Part shown: positions 35,850-48,149 of the stretch, piece after piece | How the letters are laid out: each line of letters opens with the position of its first letter | How positions within the stretch are numbered: the first letter of the stretch is position 1 | Source of the DNA: Platycnemis pennipes | Taxonomy: Eukaryota; Arthropoda; Insecta; Odonata; Platycnemididae | Assembly: GCA_933228895.1 (NCBI GenBank) | Contig: OW121855.1 | Coordinates: 39,942,698-40,006,697, forward strand | Length of the DNA: 64,000 nt | Reading direction: 5' to 3' | Translations under genes and position numbers: made by a program | The notes under the pieces: generated by a model | What the model saw: only the letters and a program-made list of their open reading frames with translations | What the model was told of the DNA's origin: nothing | Databases searched by the model: none

Positions 35850-38262
35850 ACTGAGCGGTAAAATTTGAGATGCCCTTGTTTGTAGTTGCATACGTGAAAC
35901 CATATCACGTCAGAGAAGCCACAATTTGATCGTACGAGTTTCCAGTAGGATTTGTAAAACTCGCGAGAGCAGACTGTCTACAATTTTTCTGCAAGGTTAA
36001 ACTAATTTGTGTTCGATTGGCTCACAATTGGCGTACTCTGGTCAATTTTATGATTACTCTGAATTTTAATATGGCATTTCGGTATGACCAGAATGGGCTG
36101 TAATGACATGATAAATATAGATTTTATTAGAAATTTTCCAAAACATTCAGCCAATGAATTTTAGCTGATGTTAAGAAAAGACAAATTTATCTCTTGAATG
36201 ATTCCTACATAAAGTTATTCCGTAAATCACTAGGTGTAACGAAAATGAACCATAAAAGTAACTGGAAAACTTTCTATACTGCAATCATTCCCTAACACCC
36301 AACATGATTTCGTTCCCAGGTCCACATACGACCAACCATAGTCTCTGGGTACCTACATTTCCCTCCATCCTACGATAAGGCATCACTTGTCTCACAATCA
36401 TATCCCATCGCTTCCTGGTACCGTGAAAATTTACTCCTATTCTTCTCGCGAATTTCCTCGGAAAGATCCGTCCTGTCCCTCTTCCTCTTCATCCACCTTC
36501 CTCTTCATCCTCCTCATTCTTACATCAGAAATGTCTTGTAGCCTATCATCGTCGCTCTTCTTTATATATTCCAGGTTTTGGTCACATCCTTAGGAATCAT
36601 ATCGAAGTCTGTACGATTATTTAATTTGCATCCTACTTTGAGGAATTAGGAACACTTAAGTTTCATGAAAACATTATATCTACAGCCCATAGAAATTCTT
36701 ACCATTCTATATTTCTACCTAAGAAACACTGAAGAAAGTTCTTCAGTAAAGGATATGTGATCAATATTTTACTTCATTTAATATATTTTCTAAAGAAGAA
36801 TGAAAGACCCGGTATTTTTCGTCATACTTCGTTGTCATTCGGGCTTGGTTTTAGAAATTGATTGCCTTTTGCCGATGGCAGCGATGTGTTAATCACTTGG
36901 TCATATTTATTTCTCCTAAACCTAGCAGTGTACATAAAGGGATGGTTTCTCGAAATCTCTACCTGGTAAAATTTCTGTCTGACGTTTCGGTAAACCATTC
37001 ATTTCTTACACAGAGCACCCTGAGAATGATGAACGAGTGGTTCATTTAACCTTCGCCTACCGAAGTCCTGACACGTCGGAGAAACTGAGAGACCTTCACG
37101 GATATTATTCACCTGAAGTGTGAGATTGCAATTATGTATGATATGTATCTGATGTAACAACTAGTGTTACGATTGTGTAACATCAGATGCATACGGAGAT
37201 AAAGGAAAAAACCTTACTTACGAGATTTACTGATACTAGTGTGATTTTGACTTTTCATTGAATGTAACGTCTTTGATAACATAACACCTTTGATGAAGAG
37301 AAAAGAGGAGTGTAGCTACTGCTAGTAAAGAAACGTGCTGATTTTCCTTTTCATTGGTAAAAAAAATACTACCAATTTCAAGCCCGTATAACATGGTTTA
37401 ACTTATGACCACTAAGTAGGCACAACTACGAACCATAATACCGAGAGAAATTGTAGTCTAAATCTGCATATTCTAATTTACTTTCAAGTTCTTCTATTTC
37501 CTAAACTCGTCACACTAATACAAGGTTTTGAAAGACATTTAACAAAATATGCTGATTTTCTTTCCACATGCTGATTCTTTGATCATTACAGGAAAATGAA
37601 TAATTCCTTATAGTTATCATAGAGCATCATTACAACTAAAATGGATATGAACATAGAACCATGAAAGCCACCGGGTTGTTTGTTGTAGGCAATCGAAGAT
37701 GTTCAAGGAATGCTTACACATATGCCAATAAGATAGGAATTAAGAAATAAGGGTTCAAAGATATATATTTTTACCTCTCGGTTCAGATTTACCGTGGTTT
37801 TTCGTTCTGCGAAAATATGTCACAGTAAATTATAACACCTTCAATGATAGAAACATTATCGAGGACTCAAAAACATCCAAATTTATGCGACCAAGATTTC
37901 ACGCAGATTTACTCTTGTTACTATTATCTTCTTGAGGTCCATAGTGACGTGAGAAACTTTAAATAAGTTTAGTAAGTTATCATTCTGTTTATAATAATTT
38001 GATTCACAGATGTATGGATGAATGATCGATGAATTCAAATCGTGCATCTTCCAACGAATTCAATTCAAGCACTACACAATTGAAATGTGCTAAAACGCAT
38101 CAAATTGTTAAAACTTATATTTAAATACCTACGATTGTTTGCAGAATATTATATCATCAAGATATCTCTCTTTCAACGCTCTCCATTGTTTAAAATCTCC
38201 TCCTGTGAGCCTCCTTAAAATTAAACGTCGCCATGCGTAAAAGAATTACCTACGTCTTATGT
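35850..38262. other. AT-rich intergenic or intronic, no gene seen
   Basis: No supported exon or repeat end. A small inverted repeat (atctgatgt with acatcagat) lies at 37147-37180. C-rich DNA near 36,330-36,520 carries a 68-codon ORF with no recognisable domain. Confidence 0.5.
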
Positions 38263-39870
38263 GTACGTAATACACTGCAAGCCAGCGCGAGGGCTGTGAG
38301 GTAATGGGTGAAGACCTCCAAGCATGCACTACTTAGGTACATACAGCTATGATATGTATTGCTAATACTACATGGACACATGTTGGATATAAGGGTTACG
38401 TTCAACTTAGTGGCTGGTAACTACACATTAATGAATTGGTTACTGGTTAGAAAAACATTCCTAAATACTTTTATCGATATATCCCTATCATGCATGTGTT
38501 AGTAATGCTTAAACTTGCCCTATGCGCTACAGACTACTCTAGCATTTTTTCCTACCTAACACTTAGCTATTCTGCCAGTTGTGCTGTATTAAGGTACGCG
38601 GGAAAAATGATACTTTAAATCTATCGGTACTGCAATCTACCCCTCTAATCTTGTTTATCTGATCAAATTTAGCATAATACGTAGGTGTTCTCAATATATA
38701 ATCTAAGATCATCTGTTAACAAATCAGCTTATACTAGTATATGGGATCCTGACAGGTGTAAAATGTAGGTGCCTGACAGGTGTAAAGTAGTTTATTTCTC
38801 ATACTCTCTCCTCGCATTTGCTTAGAACACTTTTTGCGGATCCCATTCTTCGGTTTGACACACTTATTTATTTCCCTGATGTTTTCCCACATCACATGTC
38901 TTCATTGTGGTGACGTCTAAGTATTTAATAGAGTCTACCTTAAATATTTTCTTTAATTTGATGCAGTAATTATTCCGGGGAAAGTTATTCTTTTTCCAAA
39001 ATTTCAACATCGCTTATTACTTCAAATTTATTCTAGCTGACAACTAACACAAATCATCAATCGCATATAAATCCTTTGCAAAAGAATAAAATTTATCTTT
39101 ATTTCTAATTTCAGCATGATCTGCTGCATTATCGGCCAAGATAGGGAGTTATTTTTAACTGCCGTATTCAAGTCATTTACGCAAAAAAAGAAATGAAACT
39201 GGGCCTATCACGCTTCCCTGGGGAACAGCTGATGTGACTATTATTTGCCTTAGCTAACACCATCTGATACCACCCTTTGAACGCGTTCATGTAAGAAATT
39301 TCCTATCCAGCCTGCTATGTTACTGCCTATCCCGTACGATGCTAACTTCGCGAGAAACTTAAAGTGGGGCACCTTATCAAACGCCTTTCTGAAGTCGATA
39401 AATGCTGCGTCTACCTGAACGGTAGCTTCTCCCGAAACTAAAATATCATGGGCAAAAATACCTACTAGTAACTGATTTTCGCTAGACCCTCCTTTATTAA
39501 CCCATGCTGGTTTGTTATCACTAAATCCTGGCAATCGAGGTGTTCCATTATTGATATAATAAGCACCCCTTCTCCCCCCATAGCCGGTTTAAAAATTGGG
39601 GTTACGTTTGCTATCTTCCAGTCTTTGGTAACTGCATATTTTTTGAGTCATTTGTTTAATATTACTTTGATATACGGAGCCAATTAGAGAGTTAGTTCTC
39701 TCTACACATGGATTGAAATTTCACCCGGACCTGACGGCTTATTCAGAATAATATAGTTTTTAATAATGATTCGATTCCGCTACAAGATATAACCATCGTG
39801 ATCATTGTTCAATGAAATCAGTCTCATATGGTTTCATCCAAACTACGCTTAGGTTGATTAAAGTCGCTCT
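38263..39870 (-). mobile_element. CR1-like non-LTR retrotransposon, degenerate
   Basis: Minus-strand element, most similar in layout to the 8.5-10.7 kb copy. In its own direction the RT is readable over about 90 codons (NKPAWVNKGGSSENQL, then VDAAFIDFRKAFDKVPHFKF, where the F-D-F-x-KAFD block is a classic RT motif). TSAVPQGSVIGP follows near 39,200-39,240. The catalytic motif is FAKD near 39,075-39,085 instead of FADD. KFWKKNNFPRNN and IKYLDV (family KYLGV) lie near 38,930-39,010. The 3' part (about 38,500-38,700) matches the other copies. The stretch 38,700-38,870 does not match them and carries cctgacaggtgtaaa twice (38748 and 38772). The 3' stem-loop is at 38,268-38,315, and the ATCTAC tail is eroded. 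The 5' border is uncertain by about 100 bp. Confidence 0.88.
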
Positions 39871-41035
39871 GAAAAATGGAATTCAACAGATTAGTTTTAT
39901 CTAAACTGAAAGTTGCTTTTTCGCCCCTAAAGTTTTTCAAGGAATTAACACATTTCTATAGGAAGCATGACAACGTTTATTTTTATCGTAGAATGTCGAT
40001 CAAAATACACTCGTATCTCTCTTTGCTCGGGCAATACGATATTGAGGATACAGTTTTGCCCCTTCAATTAGTTATTAACTCTAAAAGATATTATTGTACG
40101 CGGTCATTATCTTTTGCAAGGCCACGTAGTGTGAGGGTACTGTCGCTAATGAGCTTCGAAGCCGAGTGAGGGCCCTATTAGGGCGATCGTTGGGATAGAC
40201 CCTGTTAATCATAGTCTACCTGATTTTGTCCCCAGAAAACTATCACTGTCCAAGACTTGTCTTAAATATGAATTTCTGAAATCAAATTAAGTTTTGCGTG
40301 TCTTGAAGGCGTGTTAGAGGAAACCGGTTTAGAAGTGAAAAACTATTAACTATAAAAAAAAAAGAAATATTGCATTAGGGGATGACACGTTGCCGACATG
40401 TACCTATGCAATCACAGATATAGCAAGCATAGTCATGAACGATATGAGAGAGGAGTGATGTTTAGTAGCAGTTGAGATGCAGATCTGAGGAATGAGAATA
40501 TTAGCTCATAGCAAAACAAATCATCAGAGGCTAGGTAGTGTGGGGGAAGGAAGAATATGTTGTATGAAATTGGAATTATAAAAATGTCAGAAATAAAGCA
40601 GACAGAAAAGTGACAAGAAAAAGCTCGTACCTAATCAAATTAAATTATTGTATATGAATGTAGTTTACTAGCTCCGAACATTAATGGTTGGCAGACTGAT
40701 TGAACTTTAACATAATTTGCCTCACTTTAAGCCTAATTTATTGACCCCATATCTTGATTTGGGTCTGCAAAGTACCTTAACATATATTGCATATGTAAAG
40801 CCCTCTTTTTAATTCCATACTTTTAAATTCAGTAGAGTGTATGTGTCAAGCTCTACAACATTATATTTCGAAATTCAGAAAACGAAATAGCAACTTTTTT
40901 AGGTTGCAACACCGTCTGCTTTCGTTCAGTTCTGAAGCGTGTGGGATTGAAATTTTTCTCAAACTAAGTGGAAGAAATTAAAATAAATAGCCGGGATCAG
41001 GTCCGTAACTCGAATTAATTTTGTGCCAAGTACCA
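39871..41035. other. Intergenic, no gene seen
   Basis: A 97-codon plus-strand ORF (39876-40169) begins right at the eroded 5' edge of the LINE. It resembles no known protein and I do not call it. The rest is AT-rich. Confidence 0.45.
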
Positions 41036-41420
41036 GATTAGAGTAAGCTACTTTCTGTAAGAGGCAGTAATAATCTTATCCTCCCCTTTTCCGCTCTTCG
41101 ACACCCTCTTTCACTCATCCGTCTAACCCTCGCTTTCCCAAAGTCCTGGGGCGCATTCTTTGCCCCTTCCGTCTCATTCAGTTCCCCCTTAGTCTCCCGA
41201 CGCTTTTTCATCCCTCCCTGCACCCCTTACACTTTTCCTCCCCCTTATTCCTACCCCACCCCGGCTTTTCACCCCCCTCAAACCACCGACGCGTGGAGAA
41301 GAAGAAACTTTCGCCGAGATAGAGGACGAGGGAGGCGTGGGAGCCCGGGCGGCGGGAGGCCTATGGTTGGCATCGTGAGGCGGAGGCTCTTCTCTTCGTA
41401 TCTCTCTTTAATTATATGTG
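41036..41420. promoter_or_regulatory. GC-rich island with C-to-G skew switch
   Basis: C-rich from about 41,080 to 41,285 and G-rich from about 41,290 to 41,395 (gaggcgtgggagcccgggcg). The switch point is within about ten bases of 41,290, the sharpest in the window. Confidence 0.45.
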
Positions 41421-42777
41421 TTCACTCTCTAAAGAGAAAAATAATTAAGAAGAAAAGGAATTATGGGTAAGGAGATTGATGATGGAGACGTGGTGGTTGT
41501 AGTAGGAGTACAACTACGAGTTGCACGAGACTGCAAAGAAACTGAACTCCCTAAGAGTGGCGGAGTGGTATTTAGGCTTAGAGGACCGTAAGTTTTCCTT
41601 TCAATTCTGTACCCCTGCTCGTATTTCTTTCCATGCATATCGATTTTCGCTTTTGTCCTCTAGGTTGGCATAGGAATAAGGGAAGAAATGGACTAGGGTA
41701 ATCGATAGGAGAGATCGCTTATGGTTCATATGCTTATCTCTCATTCCCTTTCTCTCATTAGGAAAAATATTTTGCTCCACATCTTTCTCCATTGGAAATT
41801 AGATGAGTTCATATGCAGTTAATTTGAAAGTTAATTGTTTTAACATATTGAAATATCTACAAATACTTTAGCTTAGTGCTGATTCTGTCTATAAAATACA
41901 TTATAGATGCATTTTTATAGCATCTAACCTTGATTTAATTTACATTTAGCCACAAGTGCGTTCATCTTGCTGAAGAAGTGGATATTCTCTGTACTGTAGA
42001 GGATTTTATACAATAAGTAGGTACCTTTTTTGAACATCAAGCTATTTGATAATGCTTTTCCCAACCATGTGAGGAATATTTTCCTGTAATTTCCCTTTTA
42101 TGTTAATTGACATCCTTAAAACTTTTTTAGCAGGATGTCACGGATATTTTACCCATAACCGGATGAACAACTTACTGAGCAAAACGAAAACGATTAACCA
42201 ATGTACTGAAATGTTATTCAATAGGTATGAATCAAAACTTTCTGATATAACAATTAATTCATTGTGCCCAAATATCGATAAATAATGTTATACAATGTGA
42301 TGCTCCGTGACTGTGAATCAAACGTAAACAACTGTCTTCCAAAATTTACCTTAGCCATAACTGAAGATACGGGAAAGGTCATGGCGTACCAATGCAAACT
42401 ATTTCTCATTACTGTCAATACCGTCCATCAAGAGAAGCGGACACAATACGGAAGCCGGACATTTAGATCTGAAAATTATGCTAGATCCTTTACACATAAA
42501 ATCGTAAATCGTAAAAAAAATATCCACGGGGAATCAGATCAGCATGCTTCGATTCACCATGACATAGCGGTCATGGCAGAGACAGAAAGTGATTCATAGA
42601 AAGCTATTTAAAATAGAAAAGAAATTGACCAGATGCCACCAGAATATTCCAGCAATACCAATTATATACCAGGACTAATGTATACCAGTAATTCTGTATA
42701 AGATGAAAGGCCGAGGCCAATGTTAGGTTCCGTGTGGGGAAGCCATATGTAGAAGAAGCGAGCTTTGCTATCCGGCA
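41421..42777. other. Intergenic, no gene seen
   Basis: AT-rich. A 104-codon plus ORF at 42285-42599 (MLYNVMLRDCESNVNNCLPK and so on) has ordinary amino-acid composition. It lies 180 bp upstream of a LINE fragment on the same strand and could be unrecognised LINE coding DNA, but no domain is visible. Confidence 0.4.
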
Positions 42778-43205
42778 AGTAATTGCAAGTCTGACGAATT
42801 ACGGACAATGGGCGTAGCAAGAACAAAATAATCAGTATAATAACCCAGGCGAAGAGGGTATCCTACCAGAATAGAATCTATTAACAGCTGAAAATATAAA
42901 CTTGGAAATAAGGAGACTATTCATCAGAACATGCTCCTGGAGCATGCTTATTTATGGCAGTGAGACATGATTGATAGCAGACGCAGAGACGTCAAAGGTA
43001 TAAGTCATCGAAACGTGATGCTACAGAAAAATGATGAAGATTGAATGGATCAACCGAGTGGCTAACGAATAATTCTTTAAAAAAATATGAAAAGCTTGAA
43101 AAGAAAACGCGAAAACTTAATTGTTATTATTTTGAGACATGGTGGCCAGATGAAGACAATCGTCGAGCGACAAGTGAATATCAAGCAAGTAAAAAGTAAG
43201 GCCTC
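42778..43205 (+). mobile_element. Non-LTR retrotransposon C-terminal fragment, second family
   Basis: In shifting frames the plus strand gives RITDNGRSKNKIISIITQAK (about 42,795-42,855), NLEIRRLFIRTCSWSMLIYG then SETW with its W lost (about 42,901-42,970), CYRKMMKIEWINRVANE (about 43,018-43,068) and HGGQMKTIVERQVN near 43,140-43,180. These are the same ordered landmarks as in the 24.5-25.2 kb fragment. Stops and frameshifts abound. It starts downstream of the RT active site, so YADD cannot be checked here. Confidence 0.82.
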
Positions 43206-45240
43206 GCATTAAATGCGAGTTGTGATTTTTAAAGTGGAGAATAATGTTATTATGAACAGGTTGGCTGATAGGAGAATCGATTTAAAAGCTGCATAAAAAC
43301 CACCATGGGTAAACAATCGTTAACTTGTGATGTGTGTGATGATTGATGTAAATGATGACGTTATGATGTAAAGTGGATCGTAGGATCGTAAGTGGATGGA
43401 GATTAGGTTACTGAATGTCTTCCTTCTTTTGTAAAAAAAAACAATTTGGTCAATAACTGAAAGTTATCAGTTTTTTTGATTTGTTCCCGTCATGATCATC
43501 TTCAGCACCTAACACAATCCACCTCGATCCTAGTGTACCATGTTTTGATTATGCTTCCAACTTATTCGTTGGAAAATAATTCAATTGATTATACACTTAG
43601 AATTTTGAGTTCAGGATGGATTTTGAAATCTGTGAAAATATTTACTGCGCTCTTTTGACTTGCAACATTGAAATCACAGTATTCTGTCAAATGTTTCTTA
43701 AATTGCAGATTGGACATTATTAATCCTGTGCTTGAAGTTAGATATACTGTAATAGTTTACTGGGTAGTAGTAGTAGAGAGTACTGTAGTAATTCATCAAT
43801 GTCACCCAATTATTGTATTGTCCGCTCTTAATGTATGTACTCCACCATGAATATCGATTTTTGATATTATTAATTAATCGTAATTAGATACTACTTTTCT
43901 ACCTGATAGTGTAGATTTTCTTAGATAATCAGTACTCAGTATCTGCGTCATATTTTCTGACGAGATACATCCCTACGTTAAATTAGCATATTTCCAGTCA
44001 ATCTTCATAATATTCCAAAGTATTTTTCATTCCTTCCATCTCCTTTGCTGACCTAATATGTTTAATTTTAAACACGTCATTATGTTTTCTATAGTCCCTG
44101 CATAATTATTCACTCCCCTTAGATTTCCCCCGAATCAATTTTGGTGATTAAATTTACTTTTTACCCTGCCATTCTCAAAACCTCATTTTTCCTCTTCTCT
44201 GCCTTGTTGTAATTGGCAGAGCCTCTTCCACAGTCTCATTTCAAAAGCCTTCGATCCATCTCCGTCATCTCTCTTCCTATGAGCCCACGAGTCGGATTCA
44301 TGTAACGCCTCGCTTCAAAACAAGCTGTTCTCTAATTTTCCATTTACATTTTTACTTAAGGTTCTTTTGGGTAGTTTCATTGTGAATGGAAATGTGATCC
44401 AAATCGAAGTAATTCATCAAATGTTATCAGTCTTACGCCCATATCCGTCTTAACTTCTATGTAAGTAATAGTACTAGGTACTAAACTCGTTTCTAGTTGA
44501 TTCTCTCTTAATTCATTGTTTATATCCCCCCCCCCCCATAATTGACCTGCATTAATGATCATCTCTAATTTCTTATACGAGATTTACATAGGGTCTAAAT
44601 TGCATTATTAGTCTTCAGCAAATTAAACTGCTGTAATTACTACTCCTACATAATACCTTGATCAAATAACAGTCGTAATTTTTAACTGATAACATTCGTT
44701 GACATGTTGGGCTTATTTGCACCGTTGACTACAAAATTCATTTAAAGTGTGATTTTATGTACTTGCCACTTCTATTAAGAAACACACATGACTTTAAAGA
44801 CAGGATATAGGTCTCTGAAATCGTGTGGTGAAGTGACTTTCAAATAAAATATGTAATAAAATATAGAGGATGCAAAAAATTGTGGTGAATGTTTCTTATG
44901 TTTCCCTATATGCATACATTATTACCATGTATCTCTAAACAATTCATTGGTTGTCCGGTGTAATACCTATTCTTAAAAATGGTCACGGTCCATTTTACTA
45001 ACAGATTCCCCATGAGCTGTCCTCACCTGCGCCCTCTGATCAAGTAGAGATTTTAATTGACCAGTCTATACCTTCTTCCACTGAAAGAAATGTACAAATA
45101 ACCCTCACATTAATCCGCAATTTTTATTCCCTCCTCATTTTCTTTTGCATACATGTTTCACAAATCTCGAAAATTAGTATTCCGGGACCTAGCGTTCTTT
45201 CCACGTTTTAAAGTATTTTTTTAAATATAAGTTTGGAGAC
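43206..45240. other. AT-rich intergenic, no gene seen
   Basis: No supported gene. A run of 12 C at 44526-44537 is a simple homopolymer, and may vary between individuals or be miscounted in assembly. Confidence 0.5.
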
Positions 45241-46350
45241 ATTGTTCTATGCTGTGCAACGAAGCCTTAAAGGCGAATGAAGATGAGAAGCCGAAGCGAT
45301 TTCGGGTATCTTCAACCCAGGGAAAATGTACGTGAGAGCAACGCCATGCTACAAGTGCTGGCTGTAACACTCTCATCTTTCCTTGTCGGAGATAGCCCCT
45401 GCGCCCAATTCAAGAAAATATAACATGGAAGCGAAATGCATAAACCAGTGATTGTATCCACATGCACCTGCGCGAACTTACTCCATTTCATGCGCGGCCG
45501 TGCCATCTTGGAGTGGACCGATGAAGCCTCCAAACCTCAGCCAGTCTCCGCCTCGCGAAACTCACTGCTCCCCGGCTGACGACGATGATCATAAAATAAA
45601 GGGGAGGAACTCTTTCCATTCCGTCCCGTCCATCCTTCCCTTCGTTACATTTTTTCATGGTTTCCTTTTATAAACTTTTACCGTTCTAACACACACATTC
45701 CCCACATGACCCCGTTTTTTTTCACCCACGAGGGATTCTATCCTTGTGTACGCTCCCTTTCTGGTCTCCCTTCCCTCGCCCCGTTCTGCTTTTATTCTTT
45801 TCTTTTATTGGTGACTTCCACGTCAACGGTTCCGCGTATTTTTTTACCCATCCCCCTTCTCTTTCTCCGTCTCTTTTGGTATGAGTCGTTTTTTGTGACT
45901 GCGGTTTCCTTCCTCTGCAACTACACAGTCATCCTCTCGGCCTTCCTCCCTCCCACAACCTACCACCCCGCCGTCCAGCCTTTGTCTTTCCCATTTTCTT
46001 TCTCGTATTTATACGCAGATTCCTTTTGTTTTGTGTGAGTAGCAGTCCTGCAAAATCGTGACTCCACATGAAAGAGTTATTTTTCTTTTTAATTTCCCCG
46101 GTCCGCGGCAGGAATGAAGCGATAGGGAAGACGGTCGGGCGATGTTGTTGCTTATTTCATTATTTGCGCCTCTACTTTTGTTCTTTTTTCAACAGCAAGT
46201 TCATGAGGAAAGAGAATTCAAGCGCGGAGGTTGACCTATTGCCTCAACGGTCATCTTTAATGTGTCATGAACGTGGACATTACATTAAAGCAAGGGATCT
46301 GGACTTGCGGCAAAGAACGGTGAATGACGGTAATAAACAAACTTCCCTCT
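45241..46350. promoter_or_regulatory. GC-rich, largely pyrimidine-rich island
   Basis: CpG-bearing DNA with C-rich content from about 45,450 to 46,000 and a weaker G-rich part at about 46,100-46,240. ORFs of 73-131 codons on the plus strand are Phe/Ser/Leu/Pro-rich, as expected from CT-rich DNA. The second half of the 131-codon ORF (46068-46463) is less biased but unrecognised. Confidence 0.35.
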
Positions 46351-47765
46351 CTCTGCGAATAGCAACTTGGAGTTCTGGCCAGATCAGTGTGATAACCTCT
46401 CATTTCTGTGCTGTAAAACAGAAAGAAATATATTACGCAGATAAAAAAAATTATGAAGGATAATTCCCTGAAATTTTATGCCCACTTCCCCGTTATTCCG
46501 TAATAGACAAATTGTTTGATTTAATTTGATGCTATATATTTCATAATTACTTCTAACTATGGTCATTAAGTTCATACGTGGAAATTAATGAGGCTCTATG
46601 CTTATCAAAAATTTAATTTTCTTTACGTGCCTACTGTACAGTTACCTTTCTAAAAGCAATACACGTTTAATAGTAGAACTCCAAATTTTATCTTATCATA
46701 CGTGCTCCAAATTCAATAGACTCAGGGACATTTTCGTGTTGCCTCTCCGCAACGCAATAACCGTTTACATACCCATCAACGAACCATAACTCTATCAATA
46801 TATTACATGCCCTAAGTAGCCCCTACTTTCCTCGTTGCTATTGTTTAACTCTCATTTCCTCTCTACCAACCAGCATATATCCATAGCAATTTTATAAGTG
46901 AAAGGCTGGGAAAAAACGTTCAATAATTTATCCAACTAGGTCTCCTCTCTACTTCGAATATCTGTCTCCAAGCGTACAACTCATGTTGTGGGGTACTTAA
47001 AATGGTCCTTAAACGATGATTTCTCATAAACAGTCTCTCAGTTATTGCAAAATTATCTTTACTTTAAAATTTCGATCTCAAGGCCTGACTTAGACCTGTG
47101 GCGACGTAGTGATGGGTGGCCGTACACACGACACCCACGCGTTGCCATCACGCTGAAGCAGCTGATAACAAATTGAGCGCGGTAGGAAATTATGTTACGC
47201 AAAGTAAAGTTACCCAAATTCATTAAAATCGTCTTCCAGATAGGCAAATTACTGCACCATTCCTTCATTCTTCTTTGGTTGTGCAGTCTTATATTATCTT
47301 TTCAGAACCTCATTAAAATTACTTCCCTGTAACTATCCTTCAAATTGTACATCTGCAGCGGTAACTTTAATGTGACATTAACGGGTAAGCTAATTGGCTA
47401 ACCAAAACCAAGCCGTCAGTAAGTGTCATCAAGTTTCTACTTATCTTTAGCTTTTGTTTTTATGTTGTACCTTTGACTTCGTAACAATCCGTATTTCACG
47501 CTATGATAGTAATAGTAAAACCGGTTGCCTCTGTCTTCCTTTTCGGAATAACCATACATTTCGTAATTACTGTACCTCATTTTTAACTTGTACAGTCTGA
47601 CCAATAGCAAAATTCTCTGTTAGATGATTATTTCATAAGGTGGTTGCTAGCGTATTCTATTTTGTCATCTGCTTTGACCCTATCACCAGCAAATAAAATC
47701 AAAACCCTAAAACTATTGAAAAACATTTTGAAAATGTGCGATAATTATATAGCATATAGCGCATA
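46351..47765. other. Intergenic, no gene seen
   Basis: AT-rich. ORFs of 63-69 codons are not recognisable. Confidence 0.5.
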
Positions 47766-47910
47766 TCATCATCATCACGGGTCAGTAATCCTAGACATGG
47801 TTTGACGCAGCCCTCCACTCGATTTTTCTATCGGTCAATCTCTTCAAATTGACGTAACTCCTCTCTTTCACATCCTGCTACACCGCTCCTTTCTTTTAAT
47901 CAAGATGTGA
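47766..47910 (-). mobile_element. LINE 3'-end fragment with ATG-type tail
   Basis: A catcatcatcac tract (the tail, read as GATGAT on the minus strand) is followed by gggtcagtaatcctagacat, ggtttgacgcagccctcc and cacatcctgctacacc. From memory of arthropod repeats, 'tttgacgcagc(t/c)ctcca' next to a CAT repeat is the 3' end of a widespread non-LTR family. The link to the 24.5 and 42.8 kb fragments is plausible but untested. Confidence 0.55.
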
Positions 47911-47964
47911 TTGCGCTTATGCTATAGTAATAATGCTATGATAGGGGTCTCAATGAAAGTGATT

Positions 47965-48149
47965 ATTTATTTTTCAAATCGGATCTGAAATCTCCTAACC
48001 ATTCATTGCAGTTGTCGTCTTTCATTGTCTTGCTTAATCTGAAAAGCAGTTGCCAAATATTTATTTTTCAATTCGGATCTGAAATCTCCTAACCATTCAT
48101 TGCAGTTGTCGTCTTTCATTATCTTGCTTAATCTGAAAAGCAGTTGCCA
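47965..48149. repeat. Tandem duplication, 94-bp unit, two copies
   Basis: ggatctgaaatctcctaacc starts at 47981 and again at 48075, and the match extends over gttgtcgtctttcatt and aatctgaaaagcagttgcca. The copies differ at only about three positions, so this is a recent duplication. Confidence 0.95.

Noticed and set aside
38748..38786. Repeated cctgacaggtgtaaa as a target duplication of a nested insertion
   Set aside because: Only nine bases separate the copies, too few to hold an element. Local slippage is simpler.
44526..44537. 12-base C run as a possible regulatory G-quadruplex
   Set aside because: A single homopolymer in AT-rich DNA is better read as a simple repeat, and its length may be a sequencing or assembly effect.
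46068..46463. 131-codon plus-strand ORF
   Set aside because: Biased Phe/Cys/Leu start, no known family. The start lies in the CT-rich island. Kept only as a remark.
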